From positions 620,001 through 684,000 of the forward strand of contig NZ_WTYB01000002.1 of the NCBI RefSeq assembly GCF_009828055.1: a DNA stretch of 64,000 bases, read 5' to 3'. The position numbers and the translations under genes were made by a program. Below are positions 55,886 to 64,000 of this stretch, one piece after another; the stretch's first letter is position 1; each line of letters starts with the position of its first letter. The notes beneath the pieces are model-generated. The model saw nothing but the letters and a program-made list of their open reading frames with translations. It was not told where the DNA came from and made no database searches. This DNA comes from Erythrobacter ramosus (lineage in GTDB: Bacteria; Pseudomonadota; Alphaproteobacteria; Sphingomonadales; Sphingomonadaceae).

Positions 55886-57271
55886 ATGACCGGAAACCCG
55901 ACAAATCACGATGTGCACATCATTGGCGGCGGCCTCGCCGGGAGTGAGGCTGCCTGGCAGCTCGCCCAGCGCGGTGTGAAAGTGCGTCTATCGGAGATGC
56001 GCGGCAGCGGAGAAATGACCCCGGCGCACCAGACCGATGGGCTGGCCGAACTGGTATGCTCCAATTCGTTCCGCTCGGACGACGACACCAAGAACGCCGT
56101 CGGGCTGCTGCATCACGAAATGCGCGAGCTCGACAGCCTGGTGATGCGCGCTGGCCATGTCGCACGGGTGCCAGCGGGAAGCGCGATGGCTGTGGACCGC
56201 GATGTCTTCTCCGCCGAGGTCGAAAAGGCGCTCTCCAGCCACCCTAATGTCACCATCGTGCGCGAGCGGGTCGACGCCCTTCCCGACGCAGGTCTCACCA
56301 TTGTCGCCACCGGGCCGCTGACGGCTGAAGCGCTGGCGGGCAGCATCGTGCGCGCCACCGGGGCCGAGCGGCTTGCGTTCTTCGATGCCATTGCGCCGAT
56401 CATCCACCGCGACAGCATCGATATGTCGAAGTGCTGGATTCAATCGCGTTGGAACAAGCGCACCGAGGCCTCGAACGAAGGCGGCGATTACATCAATTGC
56501 CCCATGAACGAGGAGCAATACCGCGCCTTCCATCGCGGGCTGATGGAAGGTGAAAAGTCCGAGTTCAAGCAATGGGAAAAGGACACGCCCTACTTCGACG
56601 GCTGTATGCCGATCGAAGTGATGGCCGAACGCGGCTGGGAGACGCTGCGCTATGGCCCGATGAAGGGCGTCGGGCTGGATAATCCCTTCGATACCACCCC
56701 CGAATTTCCGCAAGGCCGCTGGCCCTATGCCGTGGTGCAGCTGCGCCAGGACAACAAGCTGGGCACGCTGTGGAACATGGTCGGCTTCCAAACCAAGCTC
56801 AAATATGGCGCGCAGATCGAGCTGTTCCGCACCATACCGGGACTGGAGAATGCTGAATTCGCCAGGCTCGGCGGGTTGCATCGCAACACCTTCCTCAATT
56901 CGCCGCAGGTGCTCGACCGCCAGCTGCGGTTGCGCGCTGCGCCGCATATCCGCTTTGCCGGGCAGGTGACGGGGTGCGAGGGCTACGTCGAAAGCGCGGC
57001 AATTGGTCTTGTCGCTGGCATGATGACCGTTGCCGAGATCGCCGGACACGATTGGCGGCCCCTTCCCGCCACTACGGCGCTGGGAGCGCTGCTGAGCCAT
57101 ATCACTGGCGATGCCGAGGCGGAGACCTTCCAGCCCATGAACGTAAATTTCGGCCTGTTCCCACCGCTTCACGACATCGGCAAGAAGGTCCGCAAAGAGG
57201 CATATACCGGCCGCGCCAAGGAAGACCTCGCACGCTGGATCAGCGAAACCCGCGAGGCCTTACCCGCCTGA
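55886..57271 (+). CDS. trmFO: Methylenetetrahydrofolate-tRNA-(uracil-5)-methyltransferase TrmFO
   Basis: Folate- and FAD-dependent enzyme that methylates U54 in the tRNA T-loop. 461 residues: [20 protein letters not shown] (FAD), [93 protein letters not shown] are typical. The ATG at 55886 fits the family start. It ends three bases before the end of the EF-hand gene. Confidence 0.96.
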   Translation: MTGNPTNHDVHIIGGGLAGSEAAWQLAQRGVKVRLSEMRGSGEMTPAHQTDGLAELVCSNSFRSDDDTKNAVGLLHHEMRELDSLVMRAGHVARVPAGSAMAVDRDVFSAEVEKALSSHPNVTIVRERVDALPDAGLTIVATGPLTAEALAGSIVRATGAERLAFFDAIAPIIHRDSIDMSKCWIQSRWNKRTEASNEGGDYINCPMNEEQYRAFHRGLMEGEKSEFKQWEKDTPYFDGCMPIEVMAERGWETLRYGPMKGVGLDNPFDTTPEFPQGRWPYAVVQLRQDNKLGTLWNMVGFQTKLKYGAQIELFRTIPGLENAEFARLGGLHRNTFLNSPQVLDRQLRLRAAPHIRFAGQVTGCEGYVESAAIGLVAGMMTVAEIAGHDWRPLPATTALGALLSHITGDAEAETFQPMNVNFGLFPPLHDIGKKVRKEAYTGRAKEDLARWISETREALPA

Positions 57272-57274
57272 AAC

Positions 57275-57781
57275 TCAGCATTTGCAGGCAGGCTTCTTCG
57301 CCACAGGCTTGGGCGCAGTCGCCGCGAATTCGCGCGGGGTCAGGCGTTCGTCGCCATCCCCATCGGCCTTCTCGAACCGGTTGACCGTCGACACCGCCCA
57401 TTCCTCAAAGGTCAGCAGATTGTTGCCATCCTTGTCGAGCGCGCGGAAGCCCTCCGTCCGGGTGCTGAGCATTTCGTTCCGGGTGATCAGCCGGTCGCGG
57501 TTGCGATCATAGCGGAAGAACCGCTGCTCCTCGCGGCTGAGGTCGCTCATCTCGGGCGGTGCGGGGCCGGTCAGACTACCGGGATCGGCAATGGGGAGCG
57601 CCTCAGGGTCTGGCGCAGGCGCAGCCACCGGAGGCGGCGGTGCACTCTGTTCGACCGCCGCGCGGCCCTGCCACCAGAACATTCCAATCCCAGCGAGGGC
57701 CAAGGCCCCCACCCCTCCCAACGCGGCTTGTCGCAAAGGTCTGCCCCCTTTTGCTGAATACCCCTGCGCGAATATACCCAA
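57275..57781 (-). CDS. EF-hand domain protein with N-terminal membrane anchor
   Basis: 168 residues: one hydrophobic segment (AALGGVGALALAGIGMFWWQG) near the N-terminus, a Pro/Ala-rich spacer, and three EF-hand loops (DRNRDRLITRNE, DKDGNNLLTFEE, DGDGDERLTPRE) that suggest calcium binding outside the membrane. It ends ACKC, two cysteines separated by one residue. The role is unknown. The next minus-strand gene, the phytoene-synthase-fold protein, ends at 57782, immediately adjacent to the start. Confidence 0.85.
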   Translation of the reverse strand: MGIFAQGYSAKGGRPLRQAALGGVGALALAGIGMFWWQGRAAVEQSAPPPPVAAPAPDPEALPIADPGSLTGPAPPEMSDLSREEQRFFRYDRNRDRLITRNEMLSTRTEGFRALDKDGNNLLTFEEWAVSTVNRFEKADGDGDERLTPREFAATAPKPVAKKPACKC

Positions 57782-58447
57782 TCAGTTCAGAAAGATAGCA
57801 CCCCTGAGCGCCGCGAGTGAGGCCCCCCTCCCCTCCATAAGTGGTCGCCCACCCCGATGAAGCGCGCGCAGTGCCAGCACGTCGAGGACAGCGAGCCCGC
57901 GCAAACCTCGCGGAAAGCGCGTGACCGTCTCGCCCTGTAACGTTGAAAGGCCAGCGGCGATCAATGCGGCGCGCTCGCTCTCGTCCGAAACAGCAGCTGC
58001 GGCATCGGCCATCGCCCAGCGCGATCCTGCTGTAGCCAAACGCGTGACCAATGCGGCGGAGCTATCCGAAGCCAGTGCCGCGAAAAACGCCCCGCGGGCC
58101 GTGCCAAAAGCGGCGGCTTCGCCCTGTCCCAAGCGGTCGGCGGTCACTAGCACTTCCCACCCATCAACCATCGCTACCAGAGCGCTCTCACTCCCAGCCC
58201 AGTGGAGCCCAATTCCATCGAGCACGACATCGCCGCGCGGACGCTCCGCCACAGGTTTGGAAAGAGCGTCACGCCACCACGCCAGCCGCATCTGACCCAG
58301 CATCGGCTCGCTGGTACGCATCACGATCCGCGCCAGCCGCCGGTCAAGCTGAAGAGCTATGCTTAACGGCCCGCGAACCTTTGGACTGCTCCACGCAAGG
58401 GCCAGTTCTGCTTCGGGAGATAGGGGTTCGGGGGTCTCGTTCGTCAC
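57782..58447 (-). CDS. Squalene/phytoene synthase-fold protein lacking Asp-rich motifs
   Basis: 221 residues from a GTG at 58447 with GGAAG upstream. EPMLGQMRLAWWRDAL (about 47-61) is the hallmark of the phytoene-synthase-like family related to NDUFAF6, but the DDxxD substrate motifs of true prenyl synthases are absent. Probably a complex I assembly or other non-catalytic relative rather than a carotenoid enzyme. Adjacent to the EF-hand gene. Confidence 0.78.
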   Translation of the reverse strand: MTNETPEPLSPEAELALAWSSPKVRGPLSIALQLDRRLARIVMRTSEPMLGQMRLAWWRDALSKPVAERPRGDVVLDGIGLHWAGSESALVAMVDGWEVLVTADRLGQGEAAAFGTARGAFFAALASDSSAALVTRLATAGSRWAMADAAAAVSDESERAALIAAGLSTLQGETVTRFPRGLRGLAVLDVLALRALHRGGRPLMEGRGASLAALRGAIFLN

Positions 58448-58492
58448 GCTTCCAGCGCCTAGCCAAGCATTTGCACACTTGGCAAGCAAACT

Positions 58493-58507
58493 GTCCCGGC
58501 CCGGGAC
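58493..58507. promoter_or_regulatory. 15-bp palindrome in the 58448-58659 divergent region
   Basis: GTCCCGG-C-CCGGGAC, exact. It lies upstream of both the minus-strand phytoene-synthase-like gene and the Tad-like operon. A second inverted pair GCCAAG-N10-CTTGGC covers 58462-58483. The remaining ~210 bases of the region hold no gene and a TTAACCA motif at 58550. Confidence 0.4.
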
Positions 58508-58659
58508 GTCACCATTTCGGGGAGCGCTAAACCTGTCATTAGGACTTTGTTAACCAGGTCTTTTCGCACTCCGCTTACCAGAACGACTTAAGGGCGAAGG
58601 CTGCATCTGGATTGTCCGCGGTAATTCCGTGCGGACATCAGGGGAAGGGCACCTAAGTG

Positions 58660-60669
58660 ATGGGGCGAGAAAAGCAGGCCAATATGTCGTTCATGCGCAA
58701 GCTGGTGCGCGACAAGACCGCCAACACGCTCGTGATTTCAGCCGCGGCGATGGTTCCGATCATGGCAATGGTGGGCGGCGGCGTCGATGCGAGCCGCTAT
58801 TATATGACCGCTGCACGTATGCAGGCCGCGTGTGACGCAGGCGCACTCGCAGCGCGGCGCGCGATGACGAATGACACGTTCACATCAGCGCATCGCACGA
58901 TTGGGCTCAACTTCTTCGATCAGAACTTCAACGACGGCATTTTTGGTACCGAGAACCGCACCCGCGATTTTACTACTGACGGTGACGGCGTCGTGTTCGG
59001 CGATGCCAGCGCGACCTTGCCGACGACAATCATGGGCGCATTTGGCTACACCGAATTCGCCATCGAGGTCAGCTGCACCGCTGAAATAAACATCTCCAAC
59101 TCCGACATCATGTTCGTGCTCGACGTTACGGGCTCCATGTCGGAGTGCCCCAACGGCAATGAGTGCAATTCGAACTCCAGCTCGAAGATCGTCGCGCTGC
59201 GCAGCGCGGTGATGAACTTCTACGATACGGTGGAAGCGGCAACCTCCACCAGCGCGCAGGTGCGTTATGGCTTTGTGCCCTATTCGCAGCAGGTCAATGT
59301 CGGCTTCTCGATCCCGCGCGCCTATATGGCTGACACGCACAGCTACCAGACGCGCGTGGCACGGTACAATCCTGCGCCGTTCCCGAATTCAGGCAATCCT
59401 GACGTCGATCAAGTCGGTGAAACGATCCTGATCTCGGATCAAAGCGAATGGTTGCCGCGTGCGACCAACAACTTCAATTCGAGCAACACCGATCACTACC
59501 GCTTCCGCACCGATGGTTCTAACGGAACCACCGCGCGCAACTTCTGCCAGACCACTCTGCCTGGCACACGTAACGTGACGGTCAGCGGCCAGACCCAGAG
59601 CTGGCAAGTGTTTGCCACACCTCAGATAGTCACTGGGCAATGGTCGGGCGGCAACTCGAACGAGCGTGCCGGTTGCTATGGGCGTGTGCGCAAGACCCGA
59701 CTTGCGACCGCCGCTGACGTGATCCCGCAGTTCCGTGAATGGATTTATTGCGAGGTCACGCCACGAACATCCAATCCGTGCAACGTCAACAACCCGCCCC
59801 GCAGCCCTGCTGGTTGGGAATCGGTCAACCTTGCATCGATCTATGCCGCCAACACGCTCCAGATCCCGGTCGGTACCAATGGCGCAATGACAACCCAGAC
59901 CTGGAGCGGCTGCGTCGAAGAGCCGGTGTGGATGGACACCACCGGCAATTACAGCCCCATTCCTGCCGCGGCCCACGATCTCAACATCAATCTGGTGCCG
60001 GCAAACGAATCGCAGAAGTGGAAGCCGGCGCTCAACACTGCGGCTTATGAGCGCCGCGATGGCACCGGAAACCGGACTACGAACCAGGTAACCGATTCGG
60101 ACCGGATCGCCGCCGGATTGTCGACAACTCAGGACCGTCCCGGCTGGGTCTGCCCTGCGGCAGCGCGCAAGCTGGCCGAAATCGACCGCACTGCTCTGCA
60201 AACCTACGTCAATGGCTTAGCTGCCAGCGGCAACACCTATCACGACATTGGTATGGTGTGGGGCGCGCGCTTCGTATCGCCGCGCGGCATGTTCGCCGCC
60301 GAAAACACCACCGCGCCGAATGGCGACGCCATTGCCCGCCACATCGTGTTCATGACGGACGGTGTGCTTGTCACCGGCGTCGAGAACTATTCGCCTCAAG
60401 GGATTGAATGGTGGAATCGCCGCGTCACGGGCAATGGCGATCAAACGCGCGAAGCGACCCGGCGTGCGGCCCGTCTGCAAGCCATCTGCCGCGCTGCCCA
60501 GCAGGAGAACATCACCGTCTGGGTGGTGGCCTTCGGGACAGCGCTGACCCAGAACCTGATCGACTGCGCTTCACCCGGCCGTGCCTTCCAGGCCAGCGAC
60601 TCCGTGACCCTGAACGCGCGGTTCCAGGAAATCGCGCAGAAGATCGCAGCGCTGAGGCTCACCTCGTGA
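58660..60669 (+). CDS. TadG-like protein with von Willebrand factor A domain
   Basis: 669 residues. The N-terminal TadG-type segment (NTLVISAAAMVPIMAMVGGGVDASRYYM) anchors it; a VWA domain follows, with the MIDAS-like DVTGSMS (about residue 165) and a second MIDAS-like FMTDG (about 565), split by a long, Asn/Thr-rich insert of ~350 residues with about 10 cysteines. TadG proteins work with pseudopilins in tight-adherence pilus systems. The ATG at 58660 is used; a GTG one codon earlier is possible. Its end overlaps the next gene (GTGA). Confidence 0.88.
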   Translation: MGREKQANMSFMRKLVRDKTANTLVISAAAMVPIMAMVGGGVDASRYYMTAARMQAACDAGALAARRAMTNDTFTSAHRTIGLNFFDQNFNDGIFGTENRTRDFTTDGDGVVFGDASATLPTTIMGAFGYTEFAIEVSCTAEINISNSDIMFVLDVTGSMSECPNGNECNSNSSSKIVALRSAVMNFYDTVEAATSTSAQVRYGFVPYSQQVNVGFSIPRAYMADTHSYQTRVARYNPAPFPNSGNPDVDQVGETILISDQSEWLPRATNNFNSSNTDHYRFRTDGSNGTTARNFCQTTLPGTRNVTVSGQTQSWQVFATPQIVTGQWSGGNSNERAGCYGRVRKTRLATAADVIPQFREWIYCEVTPRTSNPCNVNNPPRSPAGWESVNLASIYAANTLQIPVGTNGAMTTQTWSGCVEEPVWMDTTGNYSPIPAAAHDLNINLVPANESQKWKPALNTAAYERRDGTGNRTTNQVTDSDRIAAGLSTTQDRPGWVCPAAARKLAEIDRTALQTYVNGLAASGNTYHDIGMVWGARFVSPRGMFAAENTTAPNGDAIARHIVFMTDGVLVTGVENYSPQGIEWWNRRVTGNGDQTREATRRAARLQAICRAAQQENITVWVVAFGTALTQNLIDCASPGRAFQASDSVTLNARFQEIAQKIAALRLTS

Positions 60670-61283
60670 TCGGCCGGCTGTCACGCACAGGCGCGCTGCT
60701 GCGCCGCCTGCACGCCGATCGCGGCGGCACGACCTTGATCGAATTCGCGATCGTAGCGCCGGTCCTGCTCCTGATGGTCATGGGCCTGTTCGACATGGCG
60801 CATACCCAATACTCGAGCTCGGTGTTGCACGGCGCCATGCAGAAAGCGGGACGCGACCTGACGCTGGAGAATGCTAACAGCCAGCAAGAGAGTATTGATC
60901 AGCGCGTCACAGATCAGATCACCACGGTGATGCCCGCAGGCACGACGATCGAGCTTGAGAAGCTGTCGTTTTTCGAATTCGCCGACGTCAGCGAGCCCGA
61001 GGAATTCACCGACCTGAACAGCGACAGCATCTGCAACAACAACGAACCCTACATCGATGCCAACGAGAATGGCAGCTGGGACGAAGACCGCGGCAGAGAC
61101 GGGATCGGCGGCGCGCGCGATGTGGTGCTCTACACCGCTACCGTCACCTACCCTCGCCTGTTTCCGATGTACGGCATGGCTGGCTTGTCGGACACCGTCA
61201 CGCTTGAGGCATCGACCGTGCTGCGCAATCAGCCGTTCGACGAACAGAATGACCGTGTCACCACTCCGGGAAATTGCACATGA
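60666..61283 (+). CDS. TadE-like pseudopilin
   Basis: 205 residues from a GTG that overlaps the TadG-like stop. GGTTLIEFAIVAPVLLLMVMGLFD is a prepilin-like segment with the typical Glu at +5 (TLIEF), followed by a globular part including an acidic, Asn-rich stretch (DLNSDSICNNNEPYIDANENG). Cleavage by a prepilin peptidase is expected. Overlaps the next gene by four bases (ATGA). Confidence 0.88.
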   Translation: MIGRLSRTGALLRRLHADRGGTTLIEFAIVAPVLLLMVMGLFDMAHTQYSSSVLHGAMQKAGRDLTLENANSQQESIDQRVTDQITTVMPAGTTIELEKLSFFEFADVSEPEEFTDLNSDSICNNNEPYIDANENGSWDEDRGRDGIGGARDVVLYTATVTYPRLFPMYGMAGLSDTVTLEASTVLRNQPFDEQNDRVTTPGNCT

Positions 61284-61969
61284 CCAACACCACGAGGAAA
61301 CCGCTGCGTAGCCGCGTGCGAAGCCTTGCCCGTCGGCTTTCGGGTGACACATCCGGCCTTGCGTTGATCGAGTTTGCCTTTGCTGCACCGCTGGTGCTCG
61401 GCATGGGGATGCTCGGCACTGATACGGCCTTTCTCGTGATCACGCATATGCAGATCAGCCAAATCGCGATGCAGGTCGCCGACAACGCTTCACGCGTGGG
61501 CGAACAGGACGTGCTGACCGCGCGCAAAGTGTTTGAGCGCGACGTCGCCGAAACTCTGATCGGTGCGGAAAAGCTCGGCCAGAACCTCGACTTTTACAAC
61601 AACGCACGGGTCATCATTTCCAGCTTGCAGCGCAATGCTCAGGGCGGTCAGTGGATTGCCTGGCAGCGGTGCCGCGGAGCGGTCGCTCATGCCTCAAGCT
61701 TCGGGGTTGAAGGCAACGGCGCGTCGGGAACCAGCTTCCCCGGCATGGGTGTGCCCGGGCGTTATATCACGGCATCACAAGGCACCGCCGTGATGTTTGT
61801 GGAAGTGGCGTTCGATTACGAGCCGATCACACCGATCACCGTTTTTGAGAACCGCCGCATTGTGTACACCGCTGCATTCAACGTCCGCGACAACCGCGAC
61901 CTGACCCGGCTTTACGCTGGTGGCCCGGTGGCGCGTTGCAACGTCTTTTCGGCAGCCCGCCCGACCTAA
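61280..61969 (+). CDS. Second TadE-like pseudopilin
   Basis: 229 residues. SGLALIEFAFAAPLVLGMGMLG is a second TadE-type prepilin segment with Glu at +5. The rest is a globular domain with QISQIAMQVADNASRV. It ends the TadG-TadE-TadE run; no tadA/B/C, cpaB or secretin genes are in view. Confidence 0.87.
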   Translation: MTNTTRKPLRSRVRSLARRLSGDTSGLALIEFAFAAPLVLGMGMLGTDTAFLVITHMQISQIAMQVADNASRVGEQDVLTARKVFERDVAETLIGAEKLGQNLDFYNNARVIISSLQRNAQGGQWIAWQRCRGAVAHASSFGVEGNGASGTSFPGMGVPGRYITASQGTAVMFVEVAFDYEPITPITVFENRRIVYTAAFNVRDNRDLTRLYAGGPVARCNVFSAARPT

Positions 61970-61999
61970 CCAAGGCCGGGCGGTTCATGCCGTCATCAG

Positions 62000-63379
62000 T
62001 TACTTGTAGCAGACCTTGCGCGCTGCAGCCGCAATTCGGGCCGGATCAATCAGCGCGAGCTTTTCGAGATTGGCAGCATAGGGTAGCGGCACGTCTTCGT
62101 TGCACACCCGCAGCACTGGCGCATCGAGGTGGTCGAAGCCTTCCTCCATGCAAATGCTGATGATTTCGCTTGCGATCGAACAGGTCGGCCAACCTTCCTC
62201 GGCTACGATGAGCCGATTGGTCTTGGCGAGGCTATCTAGCATGGTCTGCTTGTCGAGCGGGCGCAGCGTGCGCAGGTCGATCACTTCGGCATCAATACCT
62301 TCATCCGCCAGCGTTGCTGCCGCTTCGAGCGCCATGCCGACCCCGATCGAATAGGTGACGATGGTCACATCGCTGCCTTCGCGCATGATCCGCGCCTTGC
62401 CGATGGGCAAGACGTAATCATCCATATCCGGCACATCGAAGCTGCGGCCATAGACCAGCTCGTTTTCGAGGAAGACGACCGGGTCTTCGCAGCGGATCGC
62501 GGCTTTCATCAGCCCCTTGGCATCGGCCGCGTCAAATGGCGCGATCACGATCAGGCCGGGGACGCTGGCATACCACGGGCCGTAGTTCTGCGAGTGCTGC
62601 GCGCCGACGCGGGAGGCCGCGCCGTTGGGGCCGCGGAACACGATCGGGCAACGCATCTGGCCACCGGACATGTAGTTCGTCTTGGCCGCAGAGTTGATGA
62701 TGTGGTCGATCGCCTGCATCGCAAAGTTGAAGGTCATGAATTCGACGATCGGGCGCAGTCCGCCCATCGCCGCGCCCGTGCCGATCCCGGCAAAGCCGTA
62801 TTCGGTGATCGGCGTATCGATCACGCGCTTGGGACCGAACTCCGCCAGCAGTCCCTGGGTGACCTTGTAGGCGCCCTGATACTGGGCCACTTCCTCACCC
62901 ATCACGAAGACACGCGGGTCGCGCCGCATTTCCTCGGCCATGGCATCGCGCAAAGCTTCCCGCACTGTGGTGCTGGTGAGGGTGGTTCCGGCAGGGATCG
63001 CGGGATCAGCAGCCGCAGGGGCGCGCGCTGGGGCCGCTGCCTTGGGCGCCGGAGCCTGTTCGGGCACAGACGCTGGCGCAGCAGCGGGTGTTTCCGCCTC
63101 GGCCGGAGTGGGTGCGGGCGCCGCAGACGGTTCGTCCCCTTCCCCGGCGATCAGCGCAATTACTGCGCCGACCGCGACATCTTCCGTCCCGGCTGCGACC
63201 AGGATCTTCTCCAGCACGCCTTCGTCGATGGCTTCGAATTCCATCGTTGCCTTGTCGGTCTCGATCTCGGCGAGGATATCGCCCGGTTCGATCCGGTCGC
63301 CCTCCTGCTTGAGCCACTTGGCGAGCGTGCCCTGTTCCATCGTCGGCGACAGCGCCGGCATCTTCAGTTCAATCGCCAT
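62000..63379 (-). CDS. pdhB: Pyruvate dehydrogenase E1 beta with N-terminal lipoyl domain
   Basis: 459 residues: a lipoyl domain (1-80; [10 protein letters not shown] with lipoyl lysine), an Ala/Pro-rich linker (about 80-135), and the E1-beta transketolase core ([66 protein letters not shown]). Lipoylated E1-beta is a known sphingomonad/alphaproteobacterial variant. Starts three bases after pdhA. Confidence 0.97.
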   Translation of the reverse strand: MAIELKMPALSPTMEQGTLAKWLKQEGDRIEPGDILAEIETDKATMEFEAIDEGVLEKILVAAGTEDVAVGAVIALIAGEGDEPSAAPAPTPAEAETPAAAPASVPEQAPAPKAAAPARAPAAADPAIPAGTTLTSTTVREALRDAMAEEMRRDPRVFVMGEEVAQYQGAYKVTQGLLAEFGPKRVIDTPITEYGFAGIGTGAAMGGLRPIVEFMTFNFAMQAIDHIINSAAKTNYMSGGQMRCPIVFRGPNGAASRVGAQHSQNYGPWYASVPGLIVIAPFDAADAKGLMKAAIRCEDPVVFLENELVYGRSFDVPDMDDYVLPIGKARIMREGSDVTIVTYSIGVGMALEAAATLADEGIDAEVIDLRTLRPLDKQTMLDSLAKTNRLIVAEEGWPTCSIASEIISICMEEGFDHLDAPVLRVCNEDVPLPYAANLEKLALIDPARIAAAARKVCYK

Positions 63380-63382
63380 GGC

Positions 63383-64000
63383 TCAATACGCCTCCACCAG
63401 AACATCGGTGTAGAGTTCGGCTGCACCGGGCTCGGGCGAGGTTTCCGCAAAGTCAGCAGCGGATGCCACCTCGGCGCGGATCGCCTTGTCGATCGCTTTC
63501 AAATCGTCCTCGGTCTTGCCTGCTTCGATCAGGGTCTTCTTCAGCCCCTCGATCGGATCGTGGTGGTCACGCTGCTCCTGCACTTCCTCGCGGGTGCGGT
63601 ACTTGGCCGGATCGGACATCGAATGCCCGCGATAGCGATAGGTGTTGCACTCCATCAGCACCGGGCCCTTGCCCGCGCGGACATGGGCGAAAGCGACTTC
63701 GGCCGCCGCGCGCACTTCGAGCACGTCCATGCCGTTCACTTCCATCCCCGGGATGCGGAAGGCGGTGCCGCGGCGGTGGAACCGGGTTTCGGCCGACGAC
63801 CGCGAACTTGCGGTGCCCATCGCGTATTGGTTGTCCTCAACCACGAAGACGATGGGGAGGTTCCACAAGGCCGCCATGTTGAAGGTCTCATACACCTGAC
63901 CCTGGTTGGCCGCGCCGTCACCGAAATAGGCCAGGCACAGCCCGCCGTCATTGTTGTACTGGTGGGCGAGCGCAAGGCCCCCGCCAAGCGCCACCTGCGC
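63383..64000 (-). CDS. pdhA: Pyruvate dehydrogenase E1 alpha, partial
   Basis: The last ~205 residues; the N-terminus lies beyond the right window edge. GDGAANQGQVYETFNMAALWNLP is the thiamine-diphosphate binding motif GDGx...N, and NTYRYRGHSMSDPAKYRTREEV is the phosphorylation-loop-type sequence of E1-alpha. It converts pyruvate with pdhB as a heterotetramer. Stop at 63383-63385, three bases before pdhB. Confidence 0.96.
   Translation of the reverse strand, partial: AQVALGGGLALAHQYNNDGGLCLAYFGDGAANQGQVYETFNMAALWNLPIVFVVEDNQYAMGTASSRSSAETRFHRRGTAFRIPGMEVNGMDVLEVRAAAEVAFAHVRAGKGPVLMECNTYRYRGHSMSDPAKYRTREEVQEQRDHHDPIEGLKKTLIEAGKTEDDLKAIDKAIRAEVASAADFAETSPEPGAAELYTDVLVEAY

Noticed and set aside
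57782..58447. Carotenoid phytoene synthase
   Set aside because: Asp-rich catalytic motifs are missing and no crt genes are nearby.
58548..58570. CtrA-type site (TTAACCA) before the Tad-like operon
   Set aside because: Only a half-site; no TTAA at the required spacing.

Overview
This window is chromosomal DNA from a high-GC alphaproteobacterium, most likely a sphingomonad near the Erythrobacter/Porphyrobacter group. The assignment rests on recognised gene sets: dusB-ntrB-ntrC-ntrY-ntrX-hfq-hflX, fused ispDF, a PDH complex whose E1-beta carries a lipoyl domain and whose genes lie in two separate clusters (as known for Zymomonas), a PhaR regulator, and a single Hfq polypeptide with two Sm domains. 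Nearly all of the DNA is coding. No prophage, complete IS element, rRNA operon or CRISPR array is visible.

Layout. 0-7.6 kb: end of a CAP-domain protein, rph-rdgB, and the heat-shock genes hrcA-grpE / dnaK-dnaJ with a strong RpoH-type promoter before dnaK; a HExxH protein and a copper chaperone lie between. 7.6-15.1 kb: DUF3376 patatin, radA-cvpA-IscU-like gene, MHS transporter-alr. 15.2-21.7 kb: phaR, an archaeal/eukaryal-type proS, a cruciform-like 80-bp repeat, an M28 peptidase, a GxxExxY gene framed by 12-bp inverted repeats, rnr. 21.7-26.4 kb: UspA, then PDH E2 and E3 separated by a repeat-bounded DUF559 nuclease cassette and a thioesterase. 26.4-30.5 kb: methyltransferase, Asp/Asn hydroxylase, an unknown gene, tRNA-Ser(UGA), lytic transglycosylase. 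30.5-37.4 kb: a compact operon dac-tmk-holB-metG-tatD-MBL-small membrane protein with every junction overlapping, then mazG. 37.4-46.8 kb: the minus-strand nitrogen-regulation/Hfq locus. 46.9-50.5 kb: ispDF, a secreted protein, pncC, and the opposing lipA-COQ10-like pair. 50.6-58.4 kb: TPR protein, gyrA, YhhN protein, trmFO, EF-hand protein, a phytoene-synthase-fold protein. 58.6-62 kb: TadG-like and two TadE-like genes. 62-64 kb: pdhB and partial pdhA.

How genes relate. E1-alpha/E1-beta (right edge), E2 and E3 (22-26 kb) and lipoyl synthase (50 kb) together make and modify one complex. The Ntr genes form a regulatory operon with hfq-hflX downstream. The dac-to-tatD operon mixes cell wall, dTTP supply, replication clamp loading and translation.

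Most interesting. (1) A tandem Hfq whose second domain has lost the basic rim. (2) Two unrelated small nuclease-like cassettes (GxxExxY and DUF559), each framed by repeats that run into its coding sequence, and each placed directly before a housekeeping gene whose translation start it touches or supplies. (3) A PDH E2 with two peripheral subunit-binding domains. All coordinates and motifs were read by eye; no searches were run.
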